From an uncultured Ruminococcus sp. (GTDB lineage: Bacteria > Bacillota > Clostridia > Oscillospirales > Ruminococcaceae), in contig CACYSH010000009.1 in assembly GCA_902776945.1 (NCBI GenBank), positions 1 to 54,680 of the forward strand: a stretch of 54,680 bases of DNA, read 5' to 3'. The translations under genes and the position numbers were made by a program. Below, piece by piece: positions 24,632 through 34,298 of this stretch (positions within the stretch are counted from its first letter, which is position 1; every line of letters begins with the position of its first letter). The notes under the pieces were generated by a model. The model ran no database searches. It saw only the letters and a list, made by a program, of their open reading frames with translations, and had not been told where the DNA came from.

Positions 24632-27487
24632 TTACTTCTTCACAAACCTGAACACATTCCCCTTATCCTTATCCGACATTCCCGAAATATAATTAAGATA
24701 CATATCGGTCACATAGTCATTCTTCCCCGCCGCCGAAAGATTTTTAAGTATCTTCACGGCTTCGGTACGCCGCCCGAGATGAAACAGCCTTACCGCCTCG
24801 CGCAGCTCTAAGGAATTATCCGAACGGCGTTTCTTTTCCTTATCGGGCAGACAATCCAGCACCTCGTAAACCGCCTTGACCTCGTTTACCCCCGCTACCT
24901 GCACTATGCCGAGATACCTAAGCCCCAGCGAATCGGGGTCGGTCATGCGGTCAACGGTGTCCTTTGAGATAAGCATTGCCGTCTTGTATTGCTTTGTAAG
25001 CGTTTCAAGCCGCGAGCTTAGATTCACCGTGTCGGATATTACCGTACCCGAAAGCCGCTCGCTCTCGCCGACAATGCCTATTCGCGCCATACCCGAATGA
25101 ATGCCTATACCGATATTCAGATCGCTAATGTGTATCGTTTCGGCGGTCGAACGGTCTAAAACTATCGCATGGTAAAGCTCTATCCCGCACATAACCGCGT
25201 CGTCGGCGTTCTCGAAAAGCGCCATTACCGCGTCGCCGATATATTTATCAATAAACCCGCCGTGACTGCGCACAATGGGCCCCGCCTTGCCGTATATCAC
25301 GTTTACGAACTCAAAATTCTCTTTCGCGGTCATTATCTCGGAATTTATCGAAAAGGCGCGTATGTCGAAAAACAGCACCGTAAGCTCGCGGCTGCTTGCG
25401 TCGCCCAAAGCAAGATCGGTAAAGCTGTCCTTGCCGAGCAGCTCGCGGAACTTTTCGGGAACGAACTTGTAATAGAAACGCTCGGTCTTGTCCTTTTCGT
25501 CGAAAAGCGTTTCAAGGCTCTGCGCCATGCCGTTTACCTGCGAGCATATCTCGCCCAGCTCGTCCTTCGAGCGGTAACTTACACGCGCCGAAAGATCGCC
25601 GCCCGAAATTTTTTCGACCGCCTTTGTGGCTTTCTTTATAGTTCGCGTTATGTATATCGAGCTTATCACCGTTACTGCGGTCAGCGCGGCGAATATTATC
25701 AGTATATAGATCAGCGTTTTTATGAAAATATCGTATCGTAAAGACCATAAGCTCCAGCTGTTTGTCTCGACTTTAAGATAATACTCACCGTTCGCAGTGT
25801 CCAGTTTGCCGAGCGCATATATCTTGCTGTATGTCGCTTCATCGGACATGAAATTCTGTATCTCCTTGAAAAGATAATTTCCGCTGCCGCCGATATTCTC
25901 CATGATCTCCTTGTGGGACACAAGCTCTTCGGTAAAGTACAGCGGCATAACAGTCTTGTCGGTGCGGTCGAGTACCACCGCGTTACCCTCGTCTATGCGC
26001 TTTACCACCAAAAAGATATATTTGGTCTTGTCCGGGTCAAAGGACTCCAGCTTGCTGTGAAGTTTGCTGACAGCTGCGCCGGTATCAGCGCCCACGCGGT
26101 CAAGCCCTGTAAAATCATAGCCTTCAAGCGCGGAGATACCAATGCGGCACACAAGGTCTAACTCCTTTTCGGTCTTGTCGGTATTATCCTCCTCCATATC
26201 GAAGTAAAAACTGATAACTATTGCAAGCGCGGGTATCAGCAAAACGGGCAGGGTCATGGCTATCTGCTTGTACAGCAGAGTTTTCTTCCGTATGATAATA
26301 TTTATCACCACACCAGCCATGCAGAAGGCGAAAATGTACCAGAGCATTTTCTCAACGTACCACCAAAATCCGTTTCTTACCGATATGGTTATATTTACGT
26401 CCTTTGTGCCGCTGCCGTCAAAGGTGATGATCCTGTCGTCAAGTGTAATGACAAGCACCTCGTTTTCGCAGCCTTCGGGACGGCAGCCTGCCAGCGCAAG
26501 CACCTTTGATGAATTTTCGCTGCCCGCAATAGTGCGGACGTTCAGCACTTCGGTAAGCGTGCCGTTTTCAAGCGTATAGACAGCACCCTTGCCGTAAAAT
26601 CTGTACAGATACAGCTTGCCGCCGACGACTGCGGCGTATTTGAAAAAGCCGCCGTTATTTTCGGGGTGTTCCTCAAAGCGGAAAATGCTCTCACCGAGAG
26701 GTTCGCCGAAGCGCGTGCGGTAAACGCTGCCGTCGCTGCGCATGAAAATAAACGAATCGGAAAGCGGCAGCACCTCAAATGTGAATGTTCCGTCGGTGTC
26801 GGTGGGGTAAGGATCGCTTATGGTGAGCGAGTCCGTTTCGGGGTCGATAGAGTACAGCCGCGTTTCATTGCGTTCAATGCAGGCAAAGGTGATCTTTCCT
26901 TCCGTACAGCAGAGCTGACTCAGCTTTGATAACTGAAGCCCCTCATGCTGATCGTAATTGATAGTGCAGTATTCCCTGTCTACCGTAAAATCGTCATTCA
27001 GGCGGACTATACGCTCCCTCAGCAGATTCATTGATTCTTCTTCATCAGCAAAATCTATGATACTGGCATAGAGCCTTCCGTCATCTGCGTAAACATATTT
27101 TGACAGCGTATATTTTTTTTCATCACAGTCTACCAAATAGTAATGGCAAAATTCCTGCTCGCCATTTCCGATATTTACAAGCGCCGCCAAATTAATGCCT
27201 TTTCTTTCAAGGCGGATAATCGCCTGACCGTCATGATTTACCGACGACGAATTTATCCCGGACAGCGGAAACTTATCACCGAATAAATTGTATGTCATGG
27301 TAGCGGCTTGATTGTCGTCGGAGCCGAAAATTTCGAGCAGCACGACCAGCAGGATAATGACGACCTGTGCGAGCAGGAACCACCGTGCCTTACCGAAAAA
27401 GCGGCAAATAAACCGACCGATCGCTTTACGCACCGAGTGTTTTGATTTTTTAACGGGTTTGGTCTTATTTTCTTTTTTTCGGCTCAT
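24632..27487 (-). CDS. Membrane class III adenylate cyclase with HAMP
   Basis: A 951-residue receptor-type nucleotide cyclase. Helix 1 (about 35-55) precedes a long outer domain (about 60-370) with propeller-like strands. Two helices near 385-430, an outer segment (about 430-590), a further helix, a HAMP linker (about 610-665) and the cyclase domain follow. The metal Asp residues are D708 (VLFFDIR) and D752 (YIGDAVMALF). K748, D819 and the N822/R826 pair (ISDTVNLSSR) match the ATP-specific set, so cAMP production is likely. The tail (about 885-951) is helical. It follows the ABC exporter on the same strand, but a terminator lies between. Confidence 0.88.
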   Translation of the reverse strand: MSRKKENKTKPVKKSKHSVRKAIGRFICRFFGKARWFLLAQVVIILLVVLLEIFGSDDNQAATMTYNLFGDKFPLSGINSSSVNHDGQAIIRLERKGINLAALVNIGNGEQEFCHYYLVDCDEKKYTLSKYVYADDGRLYASIIDFADEEESMNLLRERIVRLNDDFTVDREYCTINYDQHEGLQLSKLSQLCCTEGKITFACIERNETRLYSIDPETDSLTISDPYPTDTDGTFTFEVLPLSDSFIFMRSDGSVYRTRFGEPLGESIFRFEEHPENNGGFFKYAAVVGGKLYLYRFYGKGAVYTLENGTLTEVLNVRTIAGSENSSKVLALAGCRPEGCENEVLVITLDDRIITFDGSGTKDVNITISVRNGFWWYVEKMLWYIFAFCMAGVVINIIIRKKTLLYKQIAMTLPVLLIPALAIVISFYFDMEEDNTDKTEKELDLVCRIGISALEGYDFTGLDRVGADTGAAVSKLHSKLESFDPDKTKYIFLVVKRIDEGNAVVLDRTDKTVMPLYFTEELVSHKEIMENIGGSGNYLFKEIQNFMSDEATYSKIYALGKLDTANGEYYLKVETNSWSLWSLRYDIFIKTLIYILIIFAALTAVTVISSIYITRTIKKATKAVEKISGGDLSARVSYRSKDELGEICSQVNGMAQSLETLFDEKDKTERFYYKFVPEKFRELLGKDSFTDLALGDASSRELTVLFFDIRAFSINSEIMTAKENFEFVNVIYGKAGPIVRSHGGFIDKYIGDAVMALFENADDAVMCGIELYHAIVLDRSTAETIHISDLNIGIGIHSGMARIGIVGESERLSGTVISDTVNLSSRLETLTKQYKTAMLISKDTVDRMTDPDSLGLRYLGIVQVAGVNEVKAVYEVLDCLPDKEKKRRSDNSLELREAVRLFHLGRRTEAVKILKNLSAAGKNDYVTDMYLNYISGMSDKDKGNVFRFVKK

Positions 27488-27562
27488 AGGTTCACCTGCT
27501 TTTTAAATCAGAAGATAGGATAGGATATATACTGCCCTCACTTTGTGTTTTCTGCCTTGCTC

Positions 27563-27606
27563 AAAAAAGCGGTCCCGCAGAAAACTTCCTGCGAGATCCG
27601 CTTTTC
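27563..27606 (-). terminator. Terminator after ABC permease gene
   Basis: On the minus strand aaagcgg..ctcgcagg / tctgcggg..ccgctttttt folds into a long stem with a T-tract. It closes the operon that starts at 36516 and lies just before the cyclase gene. Confidence 0.85.
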
Positions 27607-27612
27607 TTTGTA

Positions 27613-30600
27613 TTATTCTTTTTCCTTGACTGTTTCCACAATATCCCACTTTTTCAGTGATTCCATAGCAACAACATGGCTCACAACAATGAACGCCAGC
27701 ACCATAGCCGCCGTAAGAATATATTCCCTTATGCCGTTAGCGTATGTATACTCTCTCGTATCGGAGCTTAGATTCTGCAAAGCGACCCTCGCAATATAAC
27801 CGCCCGCCGCAAGCCCTATCACACACGAAAATACAAATTGCAGCAGCGACTGCACAAACCATTGCCGCGAAAGCTCGGAATGCTGAAAGCCCAGCGTTCT
27901 CAACACGCAAAGCTCTTTTTTCTGTTCAAGCAGGTTCGTGTTAGTCGTGTTGATAATGATTATCAGTCCGATCACTACCGCAAAGCCAATGATTATCCAT
28001 GCAATAGCGTCGTAGGTGGCGAAGGTCTTTTCATCGCCCGCCCGCAAAACGCTCGTAAACAGGTTGAAAACGTAGTCGTCGCGGTTGATAAGGTATTCCG
28101 TAAGATATTGCTCGTCCTCTTTGGCGATGTTGCACAGCACGCACCAGAATTTCGCGTCGCCAAGCTCTTCCGACTGCTCTATCGAAATGAACTGCGAACG
28201 GGTGAACGACTGGAACGATATGTCGCTTATTGTCAGCTCGTGACCGTCAACCTCTACCTTGTCGCCCTTTTTCACGCCAAGCTCATCGGCGAGGTGCTTT
28301 TCGAGGACTATCCCCTTGTCGGGTATTTTCAGCAGATCACCCTGCTCGTCGTAAATGCTTATCAGCTCGCAATCGGGAGACATCGCGTTTACGAGCGTGG
28401 AACGGCTGTTCCCGTTCGCTGATATATCGCAGTTGTAATAATAAAGCTCGTTTACGTCGGAAAGATAGTCGCGCAGCTTAAACTGATTCAGCAAATACCT
28501 GTCGGGCTTTTTCGAGAAAAATATCTGGCTGTCGTAATGCGACCTGAGATCATAATATTCGTGAAGCATATAGTTTTTCGAGGTGATAAAGGCGTATGCC
28601 GAAAAGATCATCATTACCGACGACGATATGCAGATCACCGAGAACGCGAAACGCGCTTTGTTTCTCAGCAGCGAGGTTATGCAGAATTTTCCGAGCGGCG
28701 AAAGCAGACTCGTTGCCGCCTGCAAGAGCTTCGGCATTTTGCTGCTTGCGGGAGCGGGGCGGCTCATCGCTTCGGAAGGGAGTATCTTTCCGATCACGGT
28801 CGTACCCATTAGCGTTGCAAGCTGTCCGGTAATTATCGTAAACAGCGCAGCAAGCACGACGGTTGACGGCTCGACAATATAATCATAGAACGGCAGCGCG
28901 AAAAATCGCTTGAAATAACCGCCCGCATACCGTATTACCGCCATGCCTATACCCACGCCGACAAACACCGCCGTCACCGACGAAAGCAGATTTATAACGC
29001 AGAATATTATCCTTACCTTGCCGACCGTAAAGCCCAGCGCTCTGATTATGCCTATCTGCCGCCTGCTCTGCTTTATCATCAGCGACATGAACAGGAACAC
29101 AACAACAAGTGTTATAGCAAAGAACACGACGGGCATGAATTTCGACATCTGGTCGATAGGCTGCACGTTTATGTCGATACGCTGCTTGACCGACGAATCC
29201 TCATAGGTGTAGCTGCTTTTTATGCTTACGCCGCTGTTCTTTTCAAGCAGCGCCTCGACCTCTTTGAGCGATTCCTCGTTGTCGCAGCCGTCCTTGAATT
29301 TGATAAGCAGCTGGTCGCAGAGATAATCATAGCCCTTGAACTTGTTAAGCTCGTTCTGCATCTTTTCGATCTCCCTGCGGGTATCGGCAAGGCGCATTTT
29401 TGTATCGTCCCAGGTGTCGGAGAGCTTTTTCTCGTTGTCCTCAATTTCGGTCTCGGAGCTTTTCAGATTTTCCTTGTCCTCTTCAAGCTCCTTATTTATC
29501 TTTTCGATATATTCATCTGTTTTGGCAGCTTTTTCATCGAGTGCCTTTTCGCTTTCCTCAATATCGAGAAAGCCCTGCTCTGTCGCGGAGATCTGCACTC
29601 TTACGCTGTCTATGCCGTCCTTGACCCTTGCAAATTCCTCTATCAGCTGACGTTCACGCAGTTCAAGGAGCGCCGTGCTTGTGTGCGAGCCTGTTCCGCT
29701 GTCATTAAAAAACTCCTCGCGCTGGCTTTTCAGCTCCTTGCGGGTCTCCTCCAGCTCTGCGAGCTGCTTTTCATATTCGGCGAGCTGCGTTCCTGCGTTA
29801 TCGCGCTTTTTCTGCAAAGCCGTTCTGCTGTCGGCAAGCTCCAGACGTTCTTTACCGATGTTTTCCTTTTCCTGTTCAAGCTCTTTGAGCCTTTCGGTGC
29901 GTTCGGACTTTCGGCTTTCGTAGGATTTCTTATCGGAGTCCAGATTATCCTTTGCGTCCTTAATGCTCTGCTCGGCGTAATCATACTGCTTTTCGGCGGT
30001 CTTTTCAGCGTCCTTGAGCTTATCTATCTGCCTGTTTAATTCTTCCTTAGCGTCGATATTTGCCTGATTGATCTCGTTGCGGAGTATCTTCTCCGAGCCG
30101 TAGACAAATCCGAAATCCGAATTGCTCACCTTTGCTTCTTCGGTGGGCTGCGCAACGATCGTTTCGGGCATGGAGATAAGCGCCGAGATGAAAAATTCGC
30201 GCTCGTCTTCCCCGATACGGAATTTTATGATGTCGCCAACCTTTATCCCGTTGTCCTCTGCAAAGCCGACCTCCATGTAAAGCTCGTCAAGCCCCGAATA
30301 GTTCTGCACACGTTTCCAGAAATAGAACGGCTGAAAATCATCATCGCGAAACGAAAACGCCCGCACGGAGATTATTCTGCCGTCGGCTCGCACGAACGTA
30401 CTGTCCGCGAACATTCGTGCCACAATGCTTTCAACGCAGTCGGCGGCTTCAAGCTCGTCCAGAATATCCTTGTTATTGACGTTGGTGGTGATAACCGCGT
30501 CGGGGTAGCTGTATTCCCTGACGTACCTGTTCATTGTTCTGGCAAGAGACTCCCGCGTTCCCGAAATGCCGATAATGATAGCGCAGCCAAGCGCCGAAAC

Positions 30601-30666
30601 GATCATCGAAGAGAGCATGAGCTTCCAATATTTCTTTATCAGAGCGCGGATCATTAGGGAAATCAT
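27613..30666 (-). CDS. FtsX-family ABC permease with coiled-coil insert
   Basis: A 1017-residue ABC permease of the MacB/FtsX type. Helix 1 (about 15-37) is followed by a MacB-like outer domain. A very long coiled coil spans about 195-450 (for example EKTAEKQYDYAEQSIKDAK and KELKSQREEFF), about 250 residues of heptad-rich sequence. FtsX helices follow near 505-650, then a second outer domain and three C-terminal helices with ELCVLRTLGFQHSELSRQW. Such transporters move lipoproteins, lipids or peptides outward or transmit mechanical force. The ATPase gene precedes it by 4 bases. Confidence 0.88.
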   Translation of the reverse strand: MISLMIRALIKKYWKLMLSSMIVSALGCAIIIGISGTRESLARTMNRYVREYSYPDAVITTNVNNKDILDELEAADCVESIVARMFADSTFVRADGRIISVRAFSFRDDDFQPFYFWKRVQNYSGLDELYMEVGFAEDNGIKVGDIIKFRIGEDEREFFISALISMPETIVAQPTEEAKVSNSDFGFVYGSEKILRNEINQANIDAKEELNRQIDKLKDAEKTAEKQYDYAEQSIKDAKDNLDSDKKSYESRKSERTERLKELEQEKENIGKERLELADSRTALQKKRDNAGTQLAEYEKQLAELEETRKELKSQREEFFNDSGTGSHTSTALLELRERQLIEEFARVKDGIDSVRVQISATEQGFLDIEESEKALDEKAAKTDEYIEKINKELEEDKENLKSSETEIEDNEKKLSDTWDDTKMRLADTRREIEKMQNELNKFKGYDYLCDQLLIKFKDGCDNEESLKEVEALLEKNSGVSIKSSYTYEDSSVKQRIDINVQPIDQMSKFMPVVFFAITLVVVFLFMSLMIKQSRRQIGIIRALGFTVGKVRIIFCVINLLSSVTAVFVGVGIGMAVIRYAGGYFKRFFALPFYDYIVEPSTVVLAALFTIITGQLATLMGTTVIGKILPSEAMSRPAPASSKMPKLLQAATSLLSPLGKFCITSLLRNKARFAFSVICISSSVMMIFSAYAFITSKNYMLHEYYDLRSHYDSQIFFSKKPDRYLLNQFKLRDYLSDVNELYYYNCDISANGNSRSTLVNAMSPDCELISIYDEQGDLLKIPDKGIVLEKHLADELGVKKGDKVEVDGHELTISDISFQSFTRSQFISIEQSEELGDAKFWCVLCNIAKEDEQYLTEYLINRDDYVFNLFTSVLRAGDEKTFATYDAIAWIIIGFAVVIGLIIIINTTNTNLLEQKKELCVLRTLGFQHSELSRQWFVQSLLQFVFSCVIGLAAGGYIARVALQNLSSDTREYTYANGIREYILTAAMVLAFIVVSHVVAMESLKKWDIVETVKEKE

Positions 30667-30670
30667 GCCG

Positions 30671-31378
30671 TTACCACTCTATCCTTTCCGCAGGAATAGG
30701 CTCCTCGTTGATCTCTGTTTCGATTATCTTACCGTTTCTGACATGGATAACCCTGTCAGCCATTCTTCCTATCTCTCTTGTGTGGGTGACGATAACGACG
30801 GTCTGCCCGTGTACGCGGGACAGCTTTTCAAGCTCAATAAGAATCTGCTTGCCCGTTTCGTAATCGAGCGCTCCCGTCGGTTCGTCGCAAAGCAGCATTT
30901 TTGCGTTTTTCGCCAATGCCCTCGCGATAGAAACACGCTGTTGTTCGCCGCCCGAAAGCTGCGTGGGATATTTGTCCTTTTTATGTCCGAGACCGACAAG
31001 CTCCAGCATTTTTTCGGCTATATGCGGGTCGGCGGCTTTGTCGGCGGTCATCGACACATTTTCGTAAGCCGAAAGCTCGGTGATAAGGTTAAAGGACTGA
31101 AAAACAAAACCGACCTTTTCCTTGCGGTACCTTGTAAGTCCCTTGTCGCGCAGGCGGCAGAGGTCTTGTCCGTCAACCATTATGCTGCCCTTATCGGGCT
31201 TATCCATGCCGCCGAGCATATTGAGCAGCGTGCTTTTGCCGCTGCCGCTGCTGCCGAGTATCACCATAAGCTCGCCGTCGAATATCTGCATAGATACTCC
31301 GTTAAGAGCCCTGACCTGTCCCTGACCGCTGCCGTAAGTCTTGTAAAGCCCGTTCGCTTCGAGAAATACCTCTCCCAT
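30671..31378 (-). CDS. ABC transporter ATP-binding protein (MacB/LolD type)
   Basis: A 235-residue ATPase. Walker A GSSGSGKST lies at 42-50, the Q-loop at FVFQSFNLI, the signature at LSGGEQQRVSIARAL and Walker B at MLLCDEPTGALD, with the switch His in VIVTHTREI. The short size and EPTGALD form are those of the MacB/LolD/FtsE group that pairs with FtsX-type permeases. It sits between the GH3 gene (28 bases upstream) and the permease (4 bases downstream), in one operon. Confidence 0.95.
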   Translation of the reverse strand: MGEVFLEANGLYKTYGSGQGQVRALNGVSMQIFDGELMVILGSSGSGKSTLLNMLGGMDKPDKGSIMVDGQDLCRLRDKGLTRYRKEKVGFVFQSFNLITELSAYENVSMTADKAADPHIAEKMLELVGLGHKKDKYPTQLSGGEQQRVSIARALAKNAKMLLCDEPTGALDYETGKQILIELEKLSRVHGQTVVIVTHTREIGRMADRVIHVRNGKIIETEINEEPIPAERIEW

Positions 31379-31405
31379 TATGGTCTGTCCCGCTTTCCTG
31401 TATTA

Positions 31406-33100
31406 TTACATCGCTTTCATAAGCGAAATAAGCTGTTCCTTATTCTTGATAACTCTTAAAGTCTTTATCTGATTTACGGGGATCCCGTTTTTTATCTTCT
31501 GATCTCTTATCTTCTGATACGAGCCATTTTTCATGACGTATACTGCGGTATCGGCAATATCTCCGCACTCGCCGTGCAGATGCGCGTAATCGACGTTTAC
31601 CTCAGAAAGTATCGAATCATAATACTCGGGCAAACGTACCTTGACCTCGTCGGAAAGATCGACGGCTGTTTCTATAAAGAGCATTATTCTTCCGGGCACA
31701 TTGTCGTTGTCGGCATAAAGGCTGTAATCGCTTATCGGAACGCCTATCTTCTTTTCAAGCAGACGTATCGACTCGGAGGCGTGTTCCATTGTCATGTGCA
31801 GACCTGCAAGGTTTATCACCTGCTCCTTGCGATAGGCAAATCTCAGCGTGGGAGCCTTTCCGATAAAGCCCGTTATCTTTATAACGTCCTTTAAGCGGTA
31901 GCGGTAAAGCCCCGCTTCGTTGGTAACGATCACCTCGTAATTCTTGCCGACCTCAAGCTGATTCATCAGCAGAGGACGCTTTCCGCTGCCGTCGTCGTCC
32001 TCGGGAATGAACTCGTAAAAGCCGCTGTCGGGAAGAAGCATATAGTCCTTGTTTTCGAGCTCGATAGTGGTAGCCAAAAGCGCTTCGGAAGCCGCGTACA
32101 TCGCATAGCTGAAACGGATATCATCGCCCGCGTAATACTTCATCTTCTCGCCGAACGGCGCAAATTCGCCCGTGCCGATGCCGATAATCAGCGTCATTCT
32201 CTTCCACAGTCTCGGGATTATCCCTGCGCTGTCGCCCGCGGCAAATGCGGCACTGATCTCGGCGGCGCGTTTCGGTTCGGGAGAAAGCCGCCTTTCCAGC
32301 TTCTTCCGCATACTCTTCGGCATGGCGACCGAGCTGTCGATAGTACCCGTCCGTATGTCGCGGATAAGCATATCCTTGTTATCTGTAATATAAGCCATAA
32401 GATCGGTGAGCGCCGAAAGAAACACCGACATCATGTAGGTCATTTCACCGTCCTGAAGCGCATATCTTGCCTTGATGTATTTCATATCAACGTCGTCGCC
32501 GCAGCCGAAAGCCTCTCTCGGCAGGCAGGTAATGAACGGCAGGAACATAAGCGAGCTTTTGATGGCGTAGCCCGAAATATAGCCCGTTCTGATGCCGCCC
32601 GGCGTGACTTCGGTGCCACATTCGATGATGTTCATGCCTCTGCCGTACTGTATGCCTTTATATTTCTTCTTCATCTCATCGTGAAGCTCGGAGGTGATGA
32701 GCGCCGCGCACCGCAGATAATGCGTATACGAGCTCTTGACGATCGGTATCATCTTCATGACCTTGATAGTTCCCGAGGTCTTTGCGAAGTAATCGACTTT
32801 ATTTCCGGTGATAAGTCCCTGCTCGCCTGTTTCGATCATTCTGTCTATGTAGGGCTTGTAATCATCGTAATCCGAAAGCGGTACTTTTTTCTGAAAATCT
32901 CGTATGCTGTGTATGCTGCCGAAATCGTATTTTCTGCCGTATTCGGTGTCTTTGCTGCATTTCAGCTGTTTAAGCAGAAAATTTCTGCTGCTTGACAGAG
33001 CGCGTTTGCTCTTGAACAGATATCTGAATTTGCTGAAATGTCCGTAAGCGAATAAGCCGTTTAATATCAGCATATTTACCGCTTTTTCGTATATCTTCAT
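31406..33100 (-). CDS. GH3-family acyl-adenylate amide synthetase
   Basis: A 564-residue member of the GH3 family (firefly-luciferase superfamily). GH3 enzymes adenylate a carboxylic acid and pass it to an amine, usually of an amino acid. FAKTSGTIKVMKMIPI near residue 105-120 is ATP motif I, YAASEALLATTIE is motif II, and NEAGLYRYRLKDVIKI is motif III. The C-terminal domain starts near residue 430 (FAYRKEQVINLAGLHM). In bacteria the family is rare and mostly uncharacterised. The SD gggaggag is 9 bases upstream. It lies between a C45 enzyme and the ABC pair, so its product may be modified and exported; the acid and amine are unknown. Confidence 0.88.
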   Translation of the reverse strand: MKIYEKAVNMLILNGLFAYGHFSKFRYLFKSKRALSSSRNFLLKQLKCSKDTEYGRKYDFGSIHSIRDFQKKVPLSDYDDYKPYIDRMIETGEQGLITGNKVDYFAKTSGTIKVMKMIPIVKSSYTHYLRCAALITSELHDEMKKKYKGIQYGRGMNIIECGTEVTPGGIRTGYISGYAIKSSLMFLPFITCLPREAFGCGDDVDMKYIKARYALQDGEMTYMMSVFLSALTDLMAYITDNKDMLIRDIRTGTIDSSVAMPKSMRKKLERRLSPEPKRAAEISAAFAAGDSAGIIPRLWKRMTLIIGIGTGEFAPFGEKMKYYAGDDIRFSYAMYAASEALLATTIELENKDYMLLPDSGFYEFIPEDDDGSGKRPLLMNQLEVGKNYEVIVTNEAGLYRYRLKDVIKITGFIGKAPTLRFAYRKEQVINLAGLHMTMEHASESIRLLEKKIGVPISDYSLYADNDNVPGRIMLFIETAVDLSDEVKVRLPEYYDSILSEVNVDYAHLHGECGDIADTAVYVMKNGSYQKIRDQKIKNGIPVNQIKTLRVIKNKEQLISLMKAM

Positions 33101-33152
33101 TCCGATCTTCTCCTCCCGATGATCTTGCTGTTTATATTTTTTATTATGTCTG

Positions 33153-34181
33153 TTATTTTACTCTTACGATCTTCATCGGTTTGTCAAGTTCTAATTTATA
33201 TTGTTTGGAAAAATCCATACCCGTGCTTAAAAGCATAGTCCTCTTGGTGCAGTTATATACCGAGCTCCACAGCGTGCCGATATGGTAGATCTTATACTTC
33301 GATAGGAAATACACCTTGCACTCCTCCAGGAGCTTCATAGCCTCCTGCTCGGTCATTATCGCGTTTTTCTTCAAGGCGCAGTCGATACGTTCAAAGCGGT
33401 CTCTACCCTTTTCTCTGCACGTTCCCGAAGGCGTAAGGAAGAAGTTGGTCAGTTTGAGATTATACCCCTGATCTGCCTGACGGTAAACGTACATCTTGCC
33501 GTCAACGTACTCGACGATATTGCTTATACCCGCTGCGTCGGTGAAATGGTAGTGATAGCAGGCGCCGAGCAGATCGTGCATTTCGTGCCTTTGCAGAAGC
33601 TCGACGGCTTCGTCGGCGGTGGCACAGGTATCAAGCACCGCCCTGAGCGCGACGTTCACGGTTATGGGCGGCTTGCCGTTATTCTGATGCGTGGGCTTGG
33701 TAATAAGCATTAAAATAGCGGCGCACAAGCCCTTTTCGTTAATGCCGTCCATGCTGAGATAGGGAGCACCCAGCGCCCGAAGCGGTCGGCGGGAACGCCT
33801 TATGTCGGCGTATATCAGATGGTTCTGATTTACCATCGCAAGACTGCGGTAGCCATCCTTGGGGTGCGTCCACATCGCCATGCATTTCGACATCTTGTAA
33901 TCAAAATTGCGCCCCATGATTATCTGCCCCTCGGGAGTGACGGCGTTGAACGTCGAGCAGCCTCCGGGACCCGCAAGCGGATTGGGCAGCAGTCTCGGCG
34001 AGTGTACATGTTTTTGAAAATACCGCACCTCGCTGAGAACGGTATTTCCGCCTTCCGCAAGCATACCCTTCAAATTGTAATCAACATGATAATCCATTAT
34101 GCAGAAATGTTTGTTTATTGGCTTTATCGAAGAAAGCGTTTTGTTTACCGCTTCTTTCATGGCTTTTCTTTCGTCTTTCAT
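33153..34181 (-). CDS. C45/Ntn linear amide acyltransferase or hydrolase
   Basis: A 342-residue Ntn-hydrolase of the choloylglycine/C45 group. GPGGCSTFNAV places the likely nucleophile at Cys75; GRNFDY and GINEKGL are conserved blocks of the fold. A 74-residue segment precedes the Cys, as in C45 proenzymes that cut themselves to free the N-terminal Cys; no signal peptide is seen. Relatives cleave or form amide bonds (bile-salt hydrolase, isopenicillin N acyltransferase). With the GH3 gene 52 bases downstream, an acyl-amide pathway is a natural guess. The upstream gap of 117 bases holds GC-rich and (gataaaa) repeats, without a clear promoter. Confidence 0.8.
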   Translation of the reverse strand: MKDERKAMKEAVNKTLSSIKPINKHFCIMDYHVDYNLKGMLAEGGNTVLSEVRYFQKHVHSPRLLPNPLAGPGGCSTFNAVTPEGQIIMGRNFDYKMSKCMAMWTHPKDGYRSLAMVNQNHLIYADIRRSRRPLRALGAPYLSMDGINEKGLCAAILMLITKPTHQNNGKPPITVNVALRAVLDTCATADEAVELLQRHEMHDLLGACYHYHFTDAAGISNIVEYVDGKMYVYRQADQGYNLKLTNFFLTPSGTCREKGRDRFERIDCALKKNAIMTEQEAMKLLEECKVYFLSKYKIYHIGTLWSSVYNCTKRTMLLSTGMDFSKQYKLELDKPMKIVRVK

Positions 34182-34298
34182 ATTCTCATCTCTTCATTAA
34201 ATTATTGTAGGGTCGCGCATTGTTCGCCCGTAATATCCTCCGACTGAAAGATTATTTCTGACGCGGAGGTTAGTTTTTTATCTTTTATCTTTTATCTG

